A stretch of 8,106 bases of DNA from Ruminococcus sp. UBA1780 (GCA_002315235.1 DCGK01000094.1:4483-12588), one strand, 5' to 3'; counted from the stretch's first letter, positions 1 to 6,136 are shown. Program-made: numbers and translations. The notes: a model not told the origin generated them from the letters alone.

Positions 1-24
1 GAATGTGCGTCAAGTCGAAGACGT

Positions 25-47
25 GATTTAATCAGTGTTTCCTAAAG
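25..47 (+). repeat. Dispersed intergenic repeat, copy 1
   Basis: This copy reads GATTTAATCAGTGTTTCC followed by TAAAG. It matches the reverse complement of the copy at 8084-8106 at 22 of 23 bases, and the next bases (TAA) also match. The unit begins with a near-palindrome (GATT-T-AATC) and in other copies ends with the palindrome CTTAAG. It lies upstream of the zinc-ribbon gene. The reading frame entering from the window edge that starts at base 2 meets a stop at 29-31 inside the repeat, so an upstream gene may end here, but too little is visible to call one. Confidence 0.75.
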
Positions 48-70
48 TAAAAGTCAGATTTATTTTGATT

Positions 71-93
71 CTGGTTCAGTGCTGCTGAACCGG
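71..93 (+). other. Hairpin in the leader of the zinc-ribbon gene
   Basis: CTGGTTCAG (71-79) pairs with CTGAACCGG (85-93) across a 5-base loop, giving nine pairs including one G-U. It has no following T run, so it is not a typical intrinsic terminator. It ends 43 bases before the chosen ATG of the zinc-ribbon gene. It could be a leader structure or the 3' end of an upstream transcript. I see no convincing -35/-10 pair between 1 and 136. Confidence 0.4.
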
Positions 94-120
94 ATTGATG
101 ATATCAGAGATAATGAGAAA

Positions 121-129
121 AAAGGTGGG
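121..129 (+). promoter_or_regulatory. Ribosome binding site that sets the zinc-ribbon start
   Basis: AAAGGTGGG lies seven bases before the ATG at 137. The upstream in-frame ATG codons (95, 98 and 113) have no comparable purine-rich site, and the residues they would add do not resemble the family's usual N-terminus, so 137 is preferred. Confidence 0.7.
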
Positions 130-136
130 TTTATTT

Positions 137-1213
137 ATGGGAGAATTAATTGATTACAAGTGTCCCTGCTGCGGCGGTAAAGTAGAATTTGACAGCACAG
201 CTCAGCAGATGAAGTGTCCTTACTGTGACAGCGAATTTTCTATCGAAGCAATGAAGGAGATGGAAGAAGCTCAGCAGAATCAGCAGAGCAATATGAGCTG
301 GGATACAGGTGCAGGCAGTGAATGGAGCCAGGGAGAAACCGACGGTATGAAGGTGTTCCTGTGCAAGTCATGCGGCGGCGAAATTATTGCTGACGACACA
401 ACAGGTGCATCAAGCTGTCCTTACTGCGGAAATCCCGTAGTTATGACAGGAAGCTTTGACGGAGATCTGAGACCCGATATGGTTATTCCGTTCAAGCTTG
501 ACAAGAAGAAGGCGAAGGAAAAATACCTTCAGCATCTTCAGGGCAAGAAATTCCTTCCGAAGGAGTTCAGTGATCAGAATCATATTGATGAGATCAAGGG
601 GGTTTACGTACCTTTCTGGCTTTTTGATGCAGATGCTGACGGCGATATAAGATACAGGGCAGTAAAGGAAAGACGCTGGGAGGACAGCAGGTTCAGATAT
701 ACCGAAAAGAACTATTATTCCGTACGACGTGCTGGTTCACTTGCTTTTGAACATGTTCCTGTTGACGGTTCATCGAAGATGCCGGATGATCTTATGGAAT
801 CAGTTGAACCTTTTGACTACAGTGAGGCAGTTTCATTTGAAAAGGCATATCTTTCCGGTTATCTTGCTGACAGATACGATGTAACAGCTGAGCAGAGTAT
901 CGACCGTGCGAACAAGCGTATTGAGGAAAGTGTTATTGATACATTCAGAGAATCCGTTACGGGCTTTGATTCAGTAACTACAGAAACAAAGCTGATTAAT
1001 CTTAACAACGGAAAGGCAAAATATGTCCTGTATCCTGTATGGATACTCAATACAACCTGGAACGGTGAAAAATATCTTTTTGCCATGAACGGTCAGACAG
1101 GAAAATTTGTCGGAAACCTTCCGTGCGACAAGGCTGCGTATACAAAGGCAGTTGCACTTTACAGTGTTATCTGTGTAATTATTGCACTTGTGATAGCTTA
1201 TTTTATGTCATAG
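137..1213 (+). CDS. Double zinc-ribbon, membrane-anchored protein (TFIIB-type zinc ribbon family)
   Basis: A 358-residue protein of unknown biochemical role. It opens with a zinc ribbon, C9-x2-C12 paired with C27-x2-C30, then a Gln-rich acidic linker (about 37-70), then a second ribbon, C76-x2-C79 paired with C94-x2-C97. Residues about 110-335 form a mixed domain rich in aromatic and charged residues. The last 21 residues (338-358) are a single hydrophobic segment, so the protein is probably tail-anchored with its ribbons in the cytoplasm. Firmicutes proteins of this layout are usually annotated 'TFIIB-type zinc ribbon-containing protein' and are often found beside TPM-domain genes; that is family knowledge recalled, not shown here. 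The downstream gene begins 13 bases after the stop, so the two are very likely cotranscribed. The start was chosen at 137 from its AAAGGTGGG site. Confidence 0.85.
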   Translation: MGELIDYKCPCCGGKVEFDSTAQQMKCPYCDSEFSIEAMKEMEEAQQNQQSNMSWDTGAGSEWSQGETDGMKVFLCKSCGGEIIADDTTGASSCPYCGNPVVMTGSFDGDLRPDMVIPFKLDKKKAKEKYLQHLQGKKFLPKEFSDQNHIDEIKGVYVPFWLFDADADGDIRYRAVKERRWEDSRFRYTEKNYYSVRRAGSLAFEHVPVDGSSKMPDDLMESVEPFDYSEAVSFEKAYLSGYLADRYDVTAEQSIDRANKRIEESVIDTFRESVTGFDSVTTETKLINLNNGKAKYVLYPVWILNTTWNGEKYLFAMNGQTGKFVGNLPCDKAAYTKAVALYSVICVIIALVIAYFMS

Positions 1214-1226
1214 GGGGATACGGGTT

Positions 1227-1424
1227 ATGAATTATGTTATAGCAGTTATAATCGGAATTATAGTTGCGTTTGTCATAGCAGCTATTCAGAAAAGCTCTCT
1301 TACATCAGTAACCATGCAGCACGCAGCAGCTGATTACGTGAAAAAGGGAAGCGTAAAATTCAGAATACAGACAGAAAGATTTTTATACCGTAAGGTTGAA
1401 AAAACAGAAAAGCAGCAGAAATAA
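1227..1424 (+). CDS. Small membrane protein resembling the C-terminal tail of TPM-domain proteins
   Basis: A 65-residue protein. Residues 3-20 are one hydrophobic transmembrane helix (IAVIIGIIVAFVIAAI). The rest, with a SVTMQHAAADYVKKGS stretch followed by ERFLYRKVEKT, resembles the segment that in TPM-domain (YgcG-like) proteins follows the last membrane helix, where S-V-x-x-Q, A-x-x-Y-V and F-L-Y-x-x-V-x-R-T patterns recur. The extracytoplasmic TPM domain and its signal peptide are absent. The ATG has its own site (AGGGGG at 1212-1217, nine bases upstream), so this looks like an intact small gene and not a random fragment. It lies 13 bases after the zinc-ribbon gene, a neighbour of TPM genes in other Firmicutes, which supports the relationship. 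It may be a reduced relic or a stand-alone partner of the zinc-ribbon protein. The homology call is from memory of the family. Confidence 0.7.
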   Translation: MNYVIAVIIGIIVAFVIAAIQKSSLTSVTMQHAAADYVKKGSVKFRIQTERFLYRKVEKTEKQQK

Positions 1425-1501
1425 TACTTCACAAACAGAGAATTACAGTAAATGCAATATAGAGGCTGACTTCACTAAGAATATTTTCATATTAAGCAGA
1501 C

Positions 1502-1546
1502 AGCAAATCAAAGCTGCGCAGATGCGTATCTTTGATTTGCTTTTTT
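1502..1546 (+). terminator. Intrinsic terminator of the zinc-ribbon unit
   Basis: A perfect 12-bp stem, AGCAAATCAAAG (1502-1513) with CTTTGATTTGCT (1530-1541), has a 16-base loop and runs into six T residues (1541-1546). It begins 77 bases after the stop of the small membrane protein gene and before the promoter of the next gene. The stretch 1425-1501 shows no convincing gene. Confidence 0.9.
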
Positions 1547-1667
1547 ATTGTATATGCATTGCTGATAACTGCGTTCAGCTTGTGTGTTTTTTCAGCTGAT
1601 TTACAGATGCGAATACAAATTATGGCACTTTATTAATTTAAATAGTAATCTGTTATCTTTTTAATTG

Positions 1668-1705
1668 AAAATGTACTCTATTAACAAAAAATGTGAATAA
1701 AATGT
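1668..1705 (+). promoter_or_regulatory. Three AAAATGT direct repeats upstream of the -35 box
   Basis: AAAATGT occurs at 1668-1674, 1688-1694 and 1699-1705, with start-to-start spacing of 20 and 11 bases, close to two turns and one turn of the helix. The last copy abuts the -35 box. This could be an activator site or an UP-type element. The whole stretch is A/T rich, so chance recurrence is possible. Confidence 0.35.
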
Positions 1706-1706
1706 A

Positions 1707-1735
1707 TTGACTTTTGTGTGGTTTTATAGTAATAT
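1707..1735 (+). promoter_or_regulatory. Sigma-A type promoter of the beta-helix/dockerin gene
   Basis: TTGACT (1707-1712) and TAATAT (1730-1735) are separated by exactly 17 bases, near consensus for a housekeeping promoter. Transcription would begin at about 1741-1743, giving a leader of roughly 55 bases. It lies 160 bases after the preceding terminator, so the gene is probably a separate transcription unit. Confidence 0.85.
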
Positions 1736-1743
1736 AAAAAAGG

Positions 1744-1762
1744 AAACTGCATCAGGCAGTTT
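1744..1762 (+). other. Hairpin at the predicted 5' end of the mRNA
   Basis: AAACTGC (1744-1750) and GCAGTTT (1756-1762) form a perfect 7-bp stem with loop ATCAG, within a few bases of the predicted transcription start. There is no T run after it. Such a 5'-terminal stem could protect the message from decay or bind a regulator. The coding start lies 33 bases downstream behind AGGAGAG (1783-1789). Confidence 0.6.
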
Positions 1763-1795
1763 GGGTCTGGATTAATATGAACAGGAGAGATATGT

Positions 1796-4708
1796 ATGAG
1801 TAAAGTTAAAAACTCAGGTAAAGCATCTCTGAAAAAAACGGCGGGACGCGGAGCAGCATGGGCTCTTAGCTGCTGTCTTCTTTTTTCATCAGGAGCATTA
1901 CCGGAAGGAATCAGCTGGTTTAAAGCTGACAGTGTAAGTGCAGCCGATTTTGCTGCAGAGTTTTATGTGGCACCTGACGGAGACGACAGCGGGAGCGGTT
2001 CCTTTGATTCACCGTTCCGCACACTCGAAAGAGCAAGGGATGCAGTCAGGGAAATAAACGGTGATATGAGCGGAGATATCTGCGTATATCTCAGAGGCGG
2101 TACATACCGTATAAACAGGACTATTCAGTTTGATACACGTGACTCAGGAACGAATGGTCACAGGATATATTACAAAGCGTATGGGGATGAGGAGCCGGTT
2201 TTTAATGCCGCAACTCAGGTAACAGGCTGGGAAAAGTATGACGACAAGATTTACAAGGCGCCTCTTGACAGAGACTATAAGCTGAGAAATCTTTTCGTAA
2301 ATGACAAGCGTGCCAGTATGACCAGCAAAAGGGTCAATGCCAAGGGCGGATACGGTGATTACAATGTAAAAGCCGGTCAGGCTTCATGGGCATGGGATTC
2401 AGGAAAGAGAAGTGACGGTATTTCATACAGTAAAAATGATCTTCCGAAAATCAGTTCAAATCTTGATGACCTCGAAATTATCAACGGTACAACATGGAAT
2501 GAAAACATCGTATGTACCAGAGACATTAAGGAAATTAACGGGAACATCGTAATGTTTATGCAGCAGCCTTACGGAGCAATTGCCCAGACTCCGGGCTGGA
2601 ATGCAGGCTTCAGCTGCGGCGGCACACATACGATATACAACGCCTTTGAGTTTATGGATGAACCGGGTGAATTCTACTTCGACAAGACAAAGAAGGTACT
2701 TTACTATTACCCGAGACAGGGCGAGGACATGAGTACTGCTGATGTTGAAGCACCTGTACTTGAAAAGATTATTACAATTGACGGTAAGAGTACAACTGAC
2801 AGAGTAAAGAATCTCAGCTTCAGCGGTATTACCTTTGAAAATACAGAATTCCAGCTTACAGAGGTTGACGGCTCCCACGGAAAAGCAACATGTCAGGCAG
2901 CCCAGTCATATATTGCGTATGCAGATTCAAACTGGCATAACAGAAAGTATGAAATGGCTGATACTCTGCCGGGTATGATTAATGTTAAAAACAGTGAATC
3001 AATTTCTTTTACTGACAATACAATCAAGCACAGCGGCGCTGATGGTATTTCAATGCCTAACGACGTTATCAATTCAGAAGTAAAAGGAAACTTTATTACT
3101 GACATCACTTCAAGCGGCATTACAGTTGGTCATCCTCAGCACATATATATTGGCGACGGAAGCGGTTCAAATCATGAAAAATTTGCTCCTGGAGTTGAAG
3201 GCCTCTGCAAAAACAACAATATCAGCAGCAACATGCTCTATGATATAAGCGTTGTACACGGATTCGGCGGCTGTGCTGCCATTACAGCGTACTTTGTTGA
3301 AGGTGTTACAATTAACAGCAACCAGATTAACAAGACTGCATACAACGGTATTCATCTTGGCTGGGGCTGGTGCAACTTCAAGGATTCAACAACATGCAAG
3401 AATAATTCGATCTGCTACAACAGAGTAACCAATTCACTTAACAGACTTCACGACAGCGGCGGTATCTACACTATCGGCCAGATGCCCGGAACAGTCATTA
3501 ACGAAAACTATATCGAAGGCATTCCGGCTGCTGCTCCTTATCAGCCGACATACGGACTTCACAATGATGAAGGTACAGCATATATCGAAGAAAACAACAA
3601 CGTACTTGAAATCGACAAAAACGTAACCTATACAATCAACTGTGAAGATTACGGTCAGAAGCATCATCTCAAAATCAAAAACACATACGCTACTGTAAAC
3701 AAGATGGGTAAAAATCCTCCTGACAGTGAAATTGATACACCTAAGGTAGTTGCCGATGCCGTATGGCCTCTTGCACAGTACAAGGTTGCACTTGCTTCGG
3801 GACTTAAGGATGAATATGCAGACATGATTCCTTCATATCTTCTTTCTGATGCTGACAGAGTTTTCCCTTCAGCCTGTGAGACAAAGGGCGGAACACTTCT
3901 TCCTGTAAGAAGCAGCGGCAGCAAGGATAATCTCATCTGGTTTGCCCCTAAGGAAACCACATCGTTCAAGGCAGGCGAATCAATGACAAGAGCTGCCGGT
4001 ACAGCTACCAAGATTATGACACCTCAGAAGGAAGGCGAATATTATCTTTACGTTGTCGGAAGAGACGGCACAGTAAAGAGCAGATCAAAGAAGCTCCTCA
4101 GAGTAAAGGGCGTAGCTTCATCAACACAGATTGATGCGTCATCGTTTGACGTTCAGTCCGGAATTCAGCTTGAAAACTGTGATGAAGGCGGACAGGATGT
4201 AGCGTATATCGAAAACGGTGACTATATCGGCTTCAAGGGTATTGATCTTGGAGGCGGAACTGAAAAAATCAATTTCAGAGTTGCTTCAGCAGGTGCAGGC
4301 GGTACAATTCAGGTTAAGACAGGCAGCCCTGACGGAAAAACAATAGGTGAAGTTGCTGTAAATCCTACTTCAGGATGGCAGAAATTCGAAACAGTTGAAT
4401 GCAGGATAGAAAAAACAGCCGGCGTTAAGGATGTTTATCTTGTATTCAGCGGCGGAGAAAGCTTCCTGTTCAACCTTAACTGGTGGGAACCGGTAGTTCC
4501 CGGCGGTATTTCTTCAGAACCTGTATTCGGTGATACAAACGGAGACGGTGAGATAAACATTGTTGATGTTATCATGCTTAAGAACGCAGTTCTTGAAGAT
4601 CAGTACGTTGAAAACGGTGATTTTGATGACAACCTTCTTAACGACGAGGAAGACTTCACATCAATTATTTCTTTCTTCCTTGGAAAGATTACATCATTTT
4701 TCAGCTGA
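1796..4708 (+). CDS. Secreted dockerin-bearing beta-helix glycoside hydrolase (GH141-like) with CBM6
   Basis: A 970-residue extracellular enzyme. A basic N-terminus and hydrophobic core form a long signal peptide (cleavage probably near 49-50, after SVSA). Residues about 53-640 have the FYVAPDGDD...GS...PFRTLERARDAV opening and N-rich repeats of a right-handed parallel beta-helix, best matching GH141, a family recalled to contain alpha-L-fucosidase and xylanase activities. Conserved-looking acidic motifs are HDSGGIYT (D553) and HNDEGTAY (D591), possible catalytic residues. An Ig-like domain follows (about 690-771), then CBM6 (about 776-897, ending FNLNWW). The C-terminal dockerin has loop 1 D913-N915-D917-N921-D924 and a less typical loop 2, D942-D944-N946-D950-D953. 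The dockerin implies docking on a cellulosomal cohesin. The substrate cannot be told from sequence; xylan or pectin side chains are both possible. The start is supported by AGGAGAG six bases upstream; an ATG at 1792 is in another frame. Confidence 0.85.
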   Translation: MSKVKNSGKASLKKTAGRGAAWALSCCLLFSSGALPEGISWFKADSVSAADFAAEFYVAPDGDDSGSGSFDSPFRTLERARDAVREINGDMSGDICVYLRGGTYRINRTIQFDTRDSGTNGHRIYYKAYGDEEPVFNAATQVTGWEKYDDKIYKAPLDRDYKLRNLFVNDKRASMTSKRVNAKGGYGDYNVKAGQASWAWDSGKRSDGISYSKNDLPKISSNLDDLEIINGTTWNENIVCTRDIKEINGNIVMFMQQPYGAIAQTPGWNAGFSCGGTHTIYNAFEFMDEPGEFYFDKTKKVLYYYPRQGEDMSTADVEAPVLEKIITIDGKSTTDRVKNLSFSGITFENTEFQLTEVDGSHGKATCQAAQSYIAYADSNWHNRKYEMADTLPGMINVKNSESISFTDNTIKHSGADGISMPNDVINSEVKGNFITDITSSGITVGHPQHIYIGDGSGSNHEKFAPGVEGLCKNNNISSNMLYDISVVHGFGGCAAITAYFVEGVTINSNQINKTAYNGIHLGWGWCNFKDSTTCKNNSICYNRVTNSLNRLHDSGGIYTIGQMPGTVINENYIEGIPAAAPYQPTYGLHNDEGTAYIEENNNVLEIDKNVTYTINCEDYGQKHHLKIKNTYATVNKMGKNPPDSEIDTPKVVADAVWPLAQYKVALASGLKDEYADMIPSYLLSDADRVFPSACETKGGTLLPVRSSGSKDNLIWFAPKETTSFKAGESMTRAAGTATKIMTPQKEGEYYLYVVGRDGTVKSRSKKLLRVKGVASSTQIDASSFDVQSGIQLENCDEGGQDVAYIENGDYIGFKGIDLGGGTEKINFRVASAGAGGTIQVKTGSPDGKTIGEVAVNPTSGWQKFETVECRIEKTAGVKDVYLVFSGGESFLFNLNWWEPVVPGGISSEPVFGDTNGDGEINIVDVIMLKNAVLEDQYVENGDFDDNLLNDEEDFTSIISFFLGKITSFFS

Positions 4709-4727
4709 TAAAAACTGATATAAAACC

Positions 4728-4767
4728 AAAGCTTCACATTCCGGAAAAACGGAGTGTGAAGCTTTTT
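4728..4767. terminator. Bidirectional intrinsic terminator between convergent genes
   Basis: AAAGCTTCACATTCCG (4728-4743) pairs with CGGAGTGTGAAGCTTT (4750-4765) through 16 pairs with one G-T, around the loop GAAAAA, and leads into five T residues (4763-4767) on the plus strand. On the minus strand the same stem is followed by TTTGGTTTTAT. It begins 20 bases after the dockerin gene and can also stop transcription arriving from the DUF4250 gene. Confidence 0.92.
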
Positions 4768-4781
4768 CATGTTAAACGACT

Positions 4782-4804
4782 GGTTTAATCAGTGGTTCCT
4801 TAAT
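4782..4804 (+). repeat. Dispersed intergenic repeat, copy 2
   Basis: GGTTTAATCAGTGGTTCC followed by TTAAT matches the canonical unit (reverse complement of 8084-8106) at 20 of 23 bases. It lies between the shared terminator and the 3' end of the DUF4250 gene. Its first bases also pair with an upstream TTAAAC (4772-4777 with GTTTAA 4783-4788, 5-base loop). Confidence 0.6.
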
Positions 4805-4809
4805 GCATA

Positions 4810-4983
4810 TTACCTGAATCTGTTCTGTTCAGGATCATATTCGCGTCCGATTGACGCGAGCCTGCTCCTGATTTCTTCTTCTGATACATCAAGGTCATCG
4901 CAAAGTGCTGAAAGTGAACTGTACTGGTCTCTCAGCTTTGTGTTTATAACACTGAAAAGTATTGCAGGATCGTTGGGAAGCAT
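4810..4983 (-). CDS. DUF4250 family small protein
   Basis: A 57-residue cytoplasmic protein with no signal peptide or membrane segment. It begins MLPNDPAILFSVINTKLRDQ, continues with YSSLSALCDDLDVSEEEI and ends SIGREYDPEQNRFR, which fits the DUF4250 pattern (MLPxDPxIL...INTKLRDxYxSLxxLCxDLxxxxxxI...LxxIGYxYxxxxNxF). The family is short and complete at about this length. Its function is unknown; the compact helical look with a helix-turn-helix-like spacing is suggestive only. It is the last gene of a two-gene unit, starting 15 bases after the DUF4261 stop, with a strong AAAGGAGA site in the gap. A plus-strand frame over the same bases (4769-4987) is a shadow of this gene. Confidence 0.9.
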   Translation of the reverse strand: MLPNDPAILFSVINTKLRDQYSSLSALCDDLDVSEEEIRSRLASIGREYDPEQNRFR

Positions 4984-4988
4984 ATAAT

Positions 4989-4996
4989 TCTCCTTT
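4989..4996 (-). promoter_or_regulatory. Ribosome binding site of the DUF4250 gene
   Basis: On the minus strand AAAGGAGA lies five bases before the ATG at 4983-4981, in the 15-base gap after the DUF4261 stop. Its strength on such a short frame is the main evidence that the 57-codon gene is real and translated. Confidence 0.85.
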
Positions 4997-4998
4997 CA

Positions 4999-5871
4999 TT
5001 ATTCACGTTCTCCGGCAGCATATTCTCCGGGGCAGATGTCTATTACAGGACGCATAGGCTGAACCATTGCATCTTCATAGCGGCATGTCCACTGTATGTT
5101 TTCGTCGATACTGTCACCGTCAAGACCGTCAATAGTATCTCCGTCTTTTATAATATCACCGTTCTGACATACAAAAAATGCGATGTTGTATATGTAGTTA
5201 ATGATATTGTCCGGATTAAGATTTTTAAAATGACACTGTATATCAGGAAGACCTACCGCACACATGCCATGGGTATCAGTAAGTATTTCATCAGAGTCCT
5301 GAATTCTGAAGTATCTTGCATTTACACAGTAGCATACGAACCTGTCATCCCTGTCTACTTTTCCGCTTCTTATCAGGTCAGCTGACACAAGCTTTCCTCC
5401 TGACGGAATCCATACAGCACAGCAGTCCTTAAAAACATCAGTCACAACCTCAAGCCAGTTCATAAGCAGTTTTGTTCTGTGTTCAGTGTCGAGTGCAGCC
5501 ATCATATCAGCAGCAAGAATCTTATGAGTGCACTTTGAGAGAAATGTGTCTCTGTCCTCAATATCACGGATCTGAGCACGTTCAGCATCGGATATTTCCT
5601 CCTGTCTGAACGGCATGATATTCCCCAGAATAACCTGAGCAGGGAGACTGCCTTCCTTAAAATGACTCATATATCTTTTTACGCCAAAGCTTGTAAGCTC
5701 AGGGCTTGATGAGATAACGTCCGCTTTTCCGCATTTGCTTTCCAGAGCGGCTTTGAGAATTTCGGCATCCGGACGAACAGGCTCGTGGTCGAAAAGAAGC
5801 CACATCTGAAATACATTGCTCTGCTGTTCATACTGCTCAGCCAGCTTTTTATTTTTATGAATTTTCTTCAT
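4999..5871 (-). CDS. DUF4261 domain-containing protein
   Basis: A 290-residue soluble protein without signal peptide or membrane helices. The N-terminal 20 residues are charged (KKIHKNKKLAEQYEQ), followed by a hydrophobic strand (MWLLFD, 23-28). The C-terminal third carries the DUF4261 hallmark: DEILTDTHGMCAVGLPDIQC (194-213), then NIINYIYNIAFFVCQNGDII and a DGDTIDG element (243-249), then a Trp-Cys-Arg-Tyr segment and a PVIDI end. DUF4261 has no assigned reaction; related proteins sit in assorted bacterial contexts. Eight Cys residues are scattered without a zinc-ribbon pattern. The first gene of a unit with DUF4250 downstream. The start at 5871 is chosen because GGAGGA lies five bases upstream; an in-frame ATG nine codons earlier (5898) lacks a good site and falls in the leader containing a hairpin. 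Confidence 0.8.
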   Translation of the reverse strand: MKKIHKNKKLAEQYEQQSNVFQMWLLFDHEPVRPDAEILKAALESKCGKADVISSSPELTSFGVKRYMSHFKEGSLPAQVILGNIMPFRQEEISDAERAQIRDIEDRDTFLSKCTHKILAADMMAALDTEHRTKLLMNWLEVVTDVFKDCCAVWIPSGGKLVSADLIRSGKVDRDDRFVCYCVNARYFRIQDSDEILTDTHGMCAVGLPDIQCHFKNLNPDNIINYIYNIAFFVCQNGDIIKDGDTIDGLDGDSIDENIQWTCRYEDAMVQPMRPVIDICPGEYAAGERE

Positions 5872-5876
5872 TGTAA

Positions 5877-5882
5877 TCCTCC
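5877..5882 (-). promoter_or_regulatory. Ribosome binding site that sets the DUF4261 start
   Basis: GGAGGA on the minus strand lies five bases before the ATG at 5871. It selects this start over the in-frame ATG at 5898 and immediately follows the second copy of the leader 10-mer. Confidence 0.8.
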
Positions 5883-5926
5883 GTTCACTGTGTTTCAAAG
5901 TAAACGCATTAAACTGCGTTCACTGT
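5882..5926 (-). promoter_or_regulatory. Leader of the DUF4261 unit: repeated 10-mer around a hairpin
   Basis: On the minus strand ACAGTGAACG occurs at 5926-5917 and again at 5891-5882, 35 bases apart. Between and partly overlapping them, AACGCA (5920-5915) and TGCGTT (5908-5903) form a 6-bp stem with loop GTTTAA. All of it falls between the predicted transcription start (about 5930) and the ribosome binding site, which the second 10-mer touches. It could be a repressor operator pair or an mRNA element controlling translation. Confidence 0.45.
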
Positions 5927-5936
5927 AACATCAATA

Positions 5937-5965
5937 ATGATACCATATCCCGAATATTTTTTCAA
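5937..5965 (-). promoter_or_regulatory. Sigma-A type promoter of the DUF4261-DUF4250 unit
   Basis: On the minus strand TTGAAA (5965-5960) and TATCAT (5942-5937) are 17 bases apart, and the -10 box is preceded by TGG, an extended -10 feature. Predicted start of transcription is about 5930, giving a leader of about 60 bases. Confidence 0.75.
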
Positions 5966-5976
5966 GAAAATCTATG

Positions 5977-6015
5977 CTTAAGGAAGTGACGGATTTGAAT
6001 CAGGGCTTCCTTAAG
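5977..6015 (+). repeat. Dispersed repeat copy 3, with an inverted partner half
   Basis: CTTAAGGAAG (5977-5986) and CTTCCTTAAG (6006-6015) are perfect 10-bp inverted arms around a 19-base centre. The right part, 5992-6015, matches the canonical repeat at 21 of 23 bases plus one inserted base. The left arm equals the other end of the unit, so this locus looks like two inverted units merged, or a folded derivative. It lies just upstream of the DUF4261 promoter and beyond the terminator of the SGNH gene. Confidence 0.65.
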
Positions 6016-6072
6016 TCCGGCATACAGGACGCTGGCGAAATAAACGATGCGGTAAAGGGGACTTCGGGGTAC

Positions 6073-6102
6073 AAAAAAACAGCTGCAAATGCAGCCGTTT
6101 TT
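6073..6102 (-). terminator. Intrinsic terminator of the SGNH esterase gene
   Basis: On the minus strand AAAAACGGCTGC (6102-6091) and GCAGCTGTTTTT (6086-6075) pair over 12 positions with one G-U around the loop ATTT, ending in seven T residues (6079-6073). It lies about 70 bases after the stop. The stem has A/T runs on both sides, so it could also act on the plus strand. Confidence 0.88.
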
Positions 6103-6107
6103 CTGTA

Positions 6108-6136
6108 TCTGTATCCTGAATGGGTGGGGATACAGA
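6108..6136 (-). other. Second hairpin in the SGNH 3' untranslated region
   Basis: TCTGTATCC (6108-6116) and GGATACAGA (6128-6136) form a perfect 9-bp stem with an 11-base loop. It sits between the stop codon at 6173 and the terminator, and has no T run of its own. It may stabilise the 3' end of the message. The remaining intergenic bases 6016-6072 show no gene I can support. Confidence 0.6.

Noticed and set aside
1..31. Possible 3' end of an upstream plus-strand gene (frame ending NVRQVEDVI at the stop 29-31)
   Set aside because: Only nine codons are visible and another frame is also open to 43-45, so no gene can be supported.
1396..1599. Plus-strand 67-residue frame after the small membrane protein
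   Set aside because: It overlaps the end of the real gene in another frame and reads through the terminator stem.
4769..4987. Plus-strand 72-residue frame
   Set aside because: It is the antisense shadow of the DUF4250 gene, which has a strong ribosome binding site and a recognisable sequence.
5977..6102. A plus-strand structured RNA or riboswitch ending in the 6073-6102 stem
   Set aside because: I tried to match it to common riboswitch cores, SRP RNA and group II intron ends without success, and the T run best fits a minus-strand terminator for the SGNH gene.
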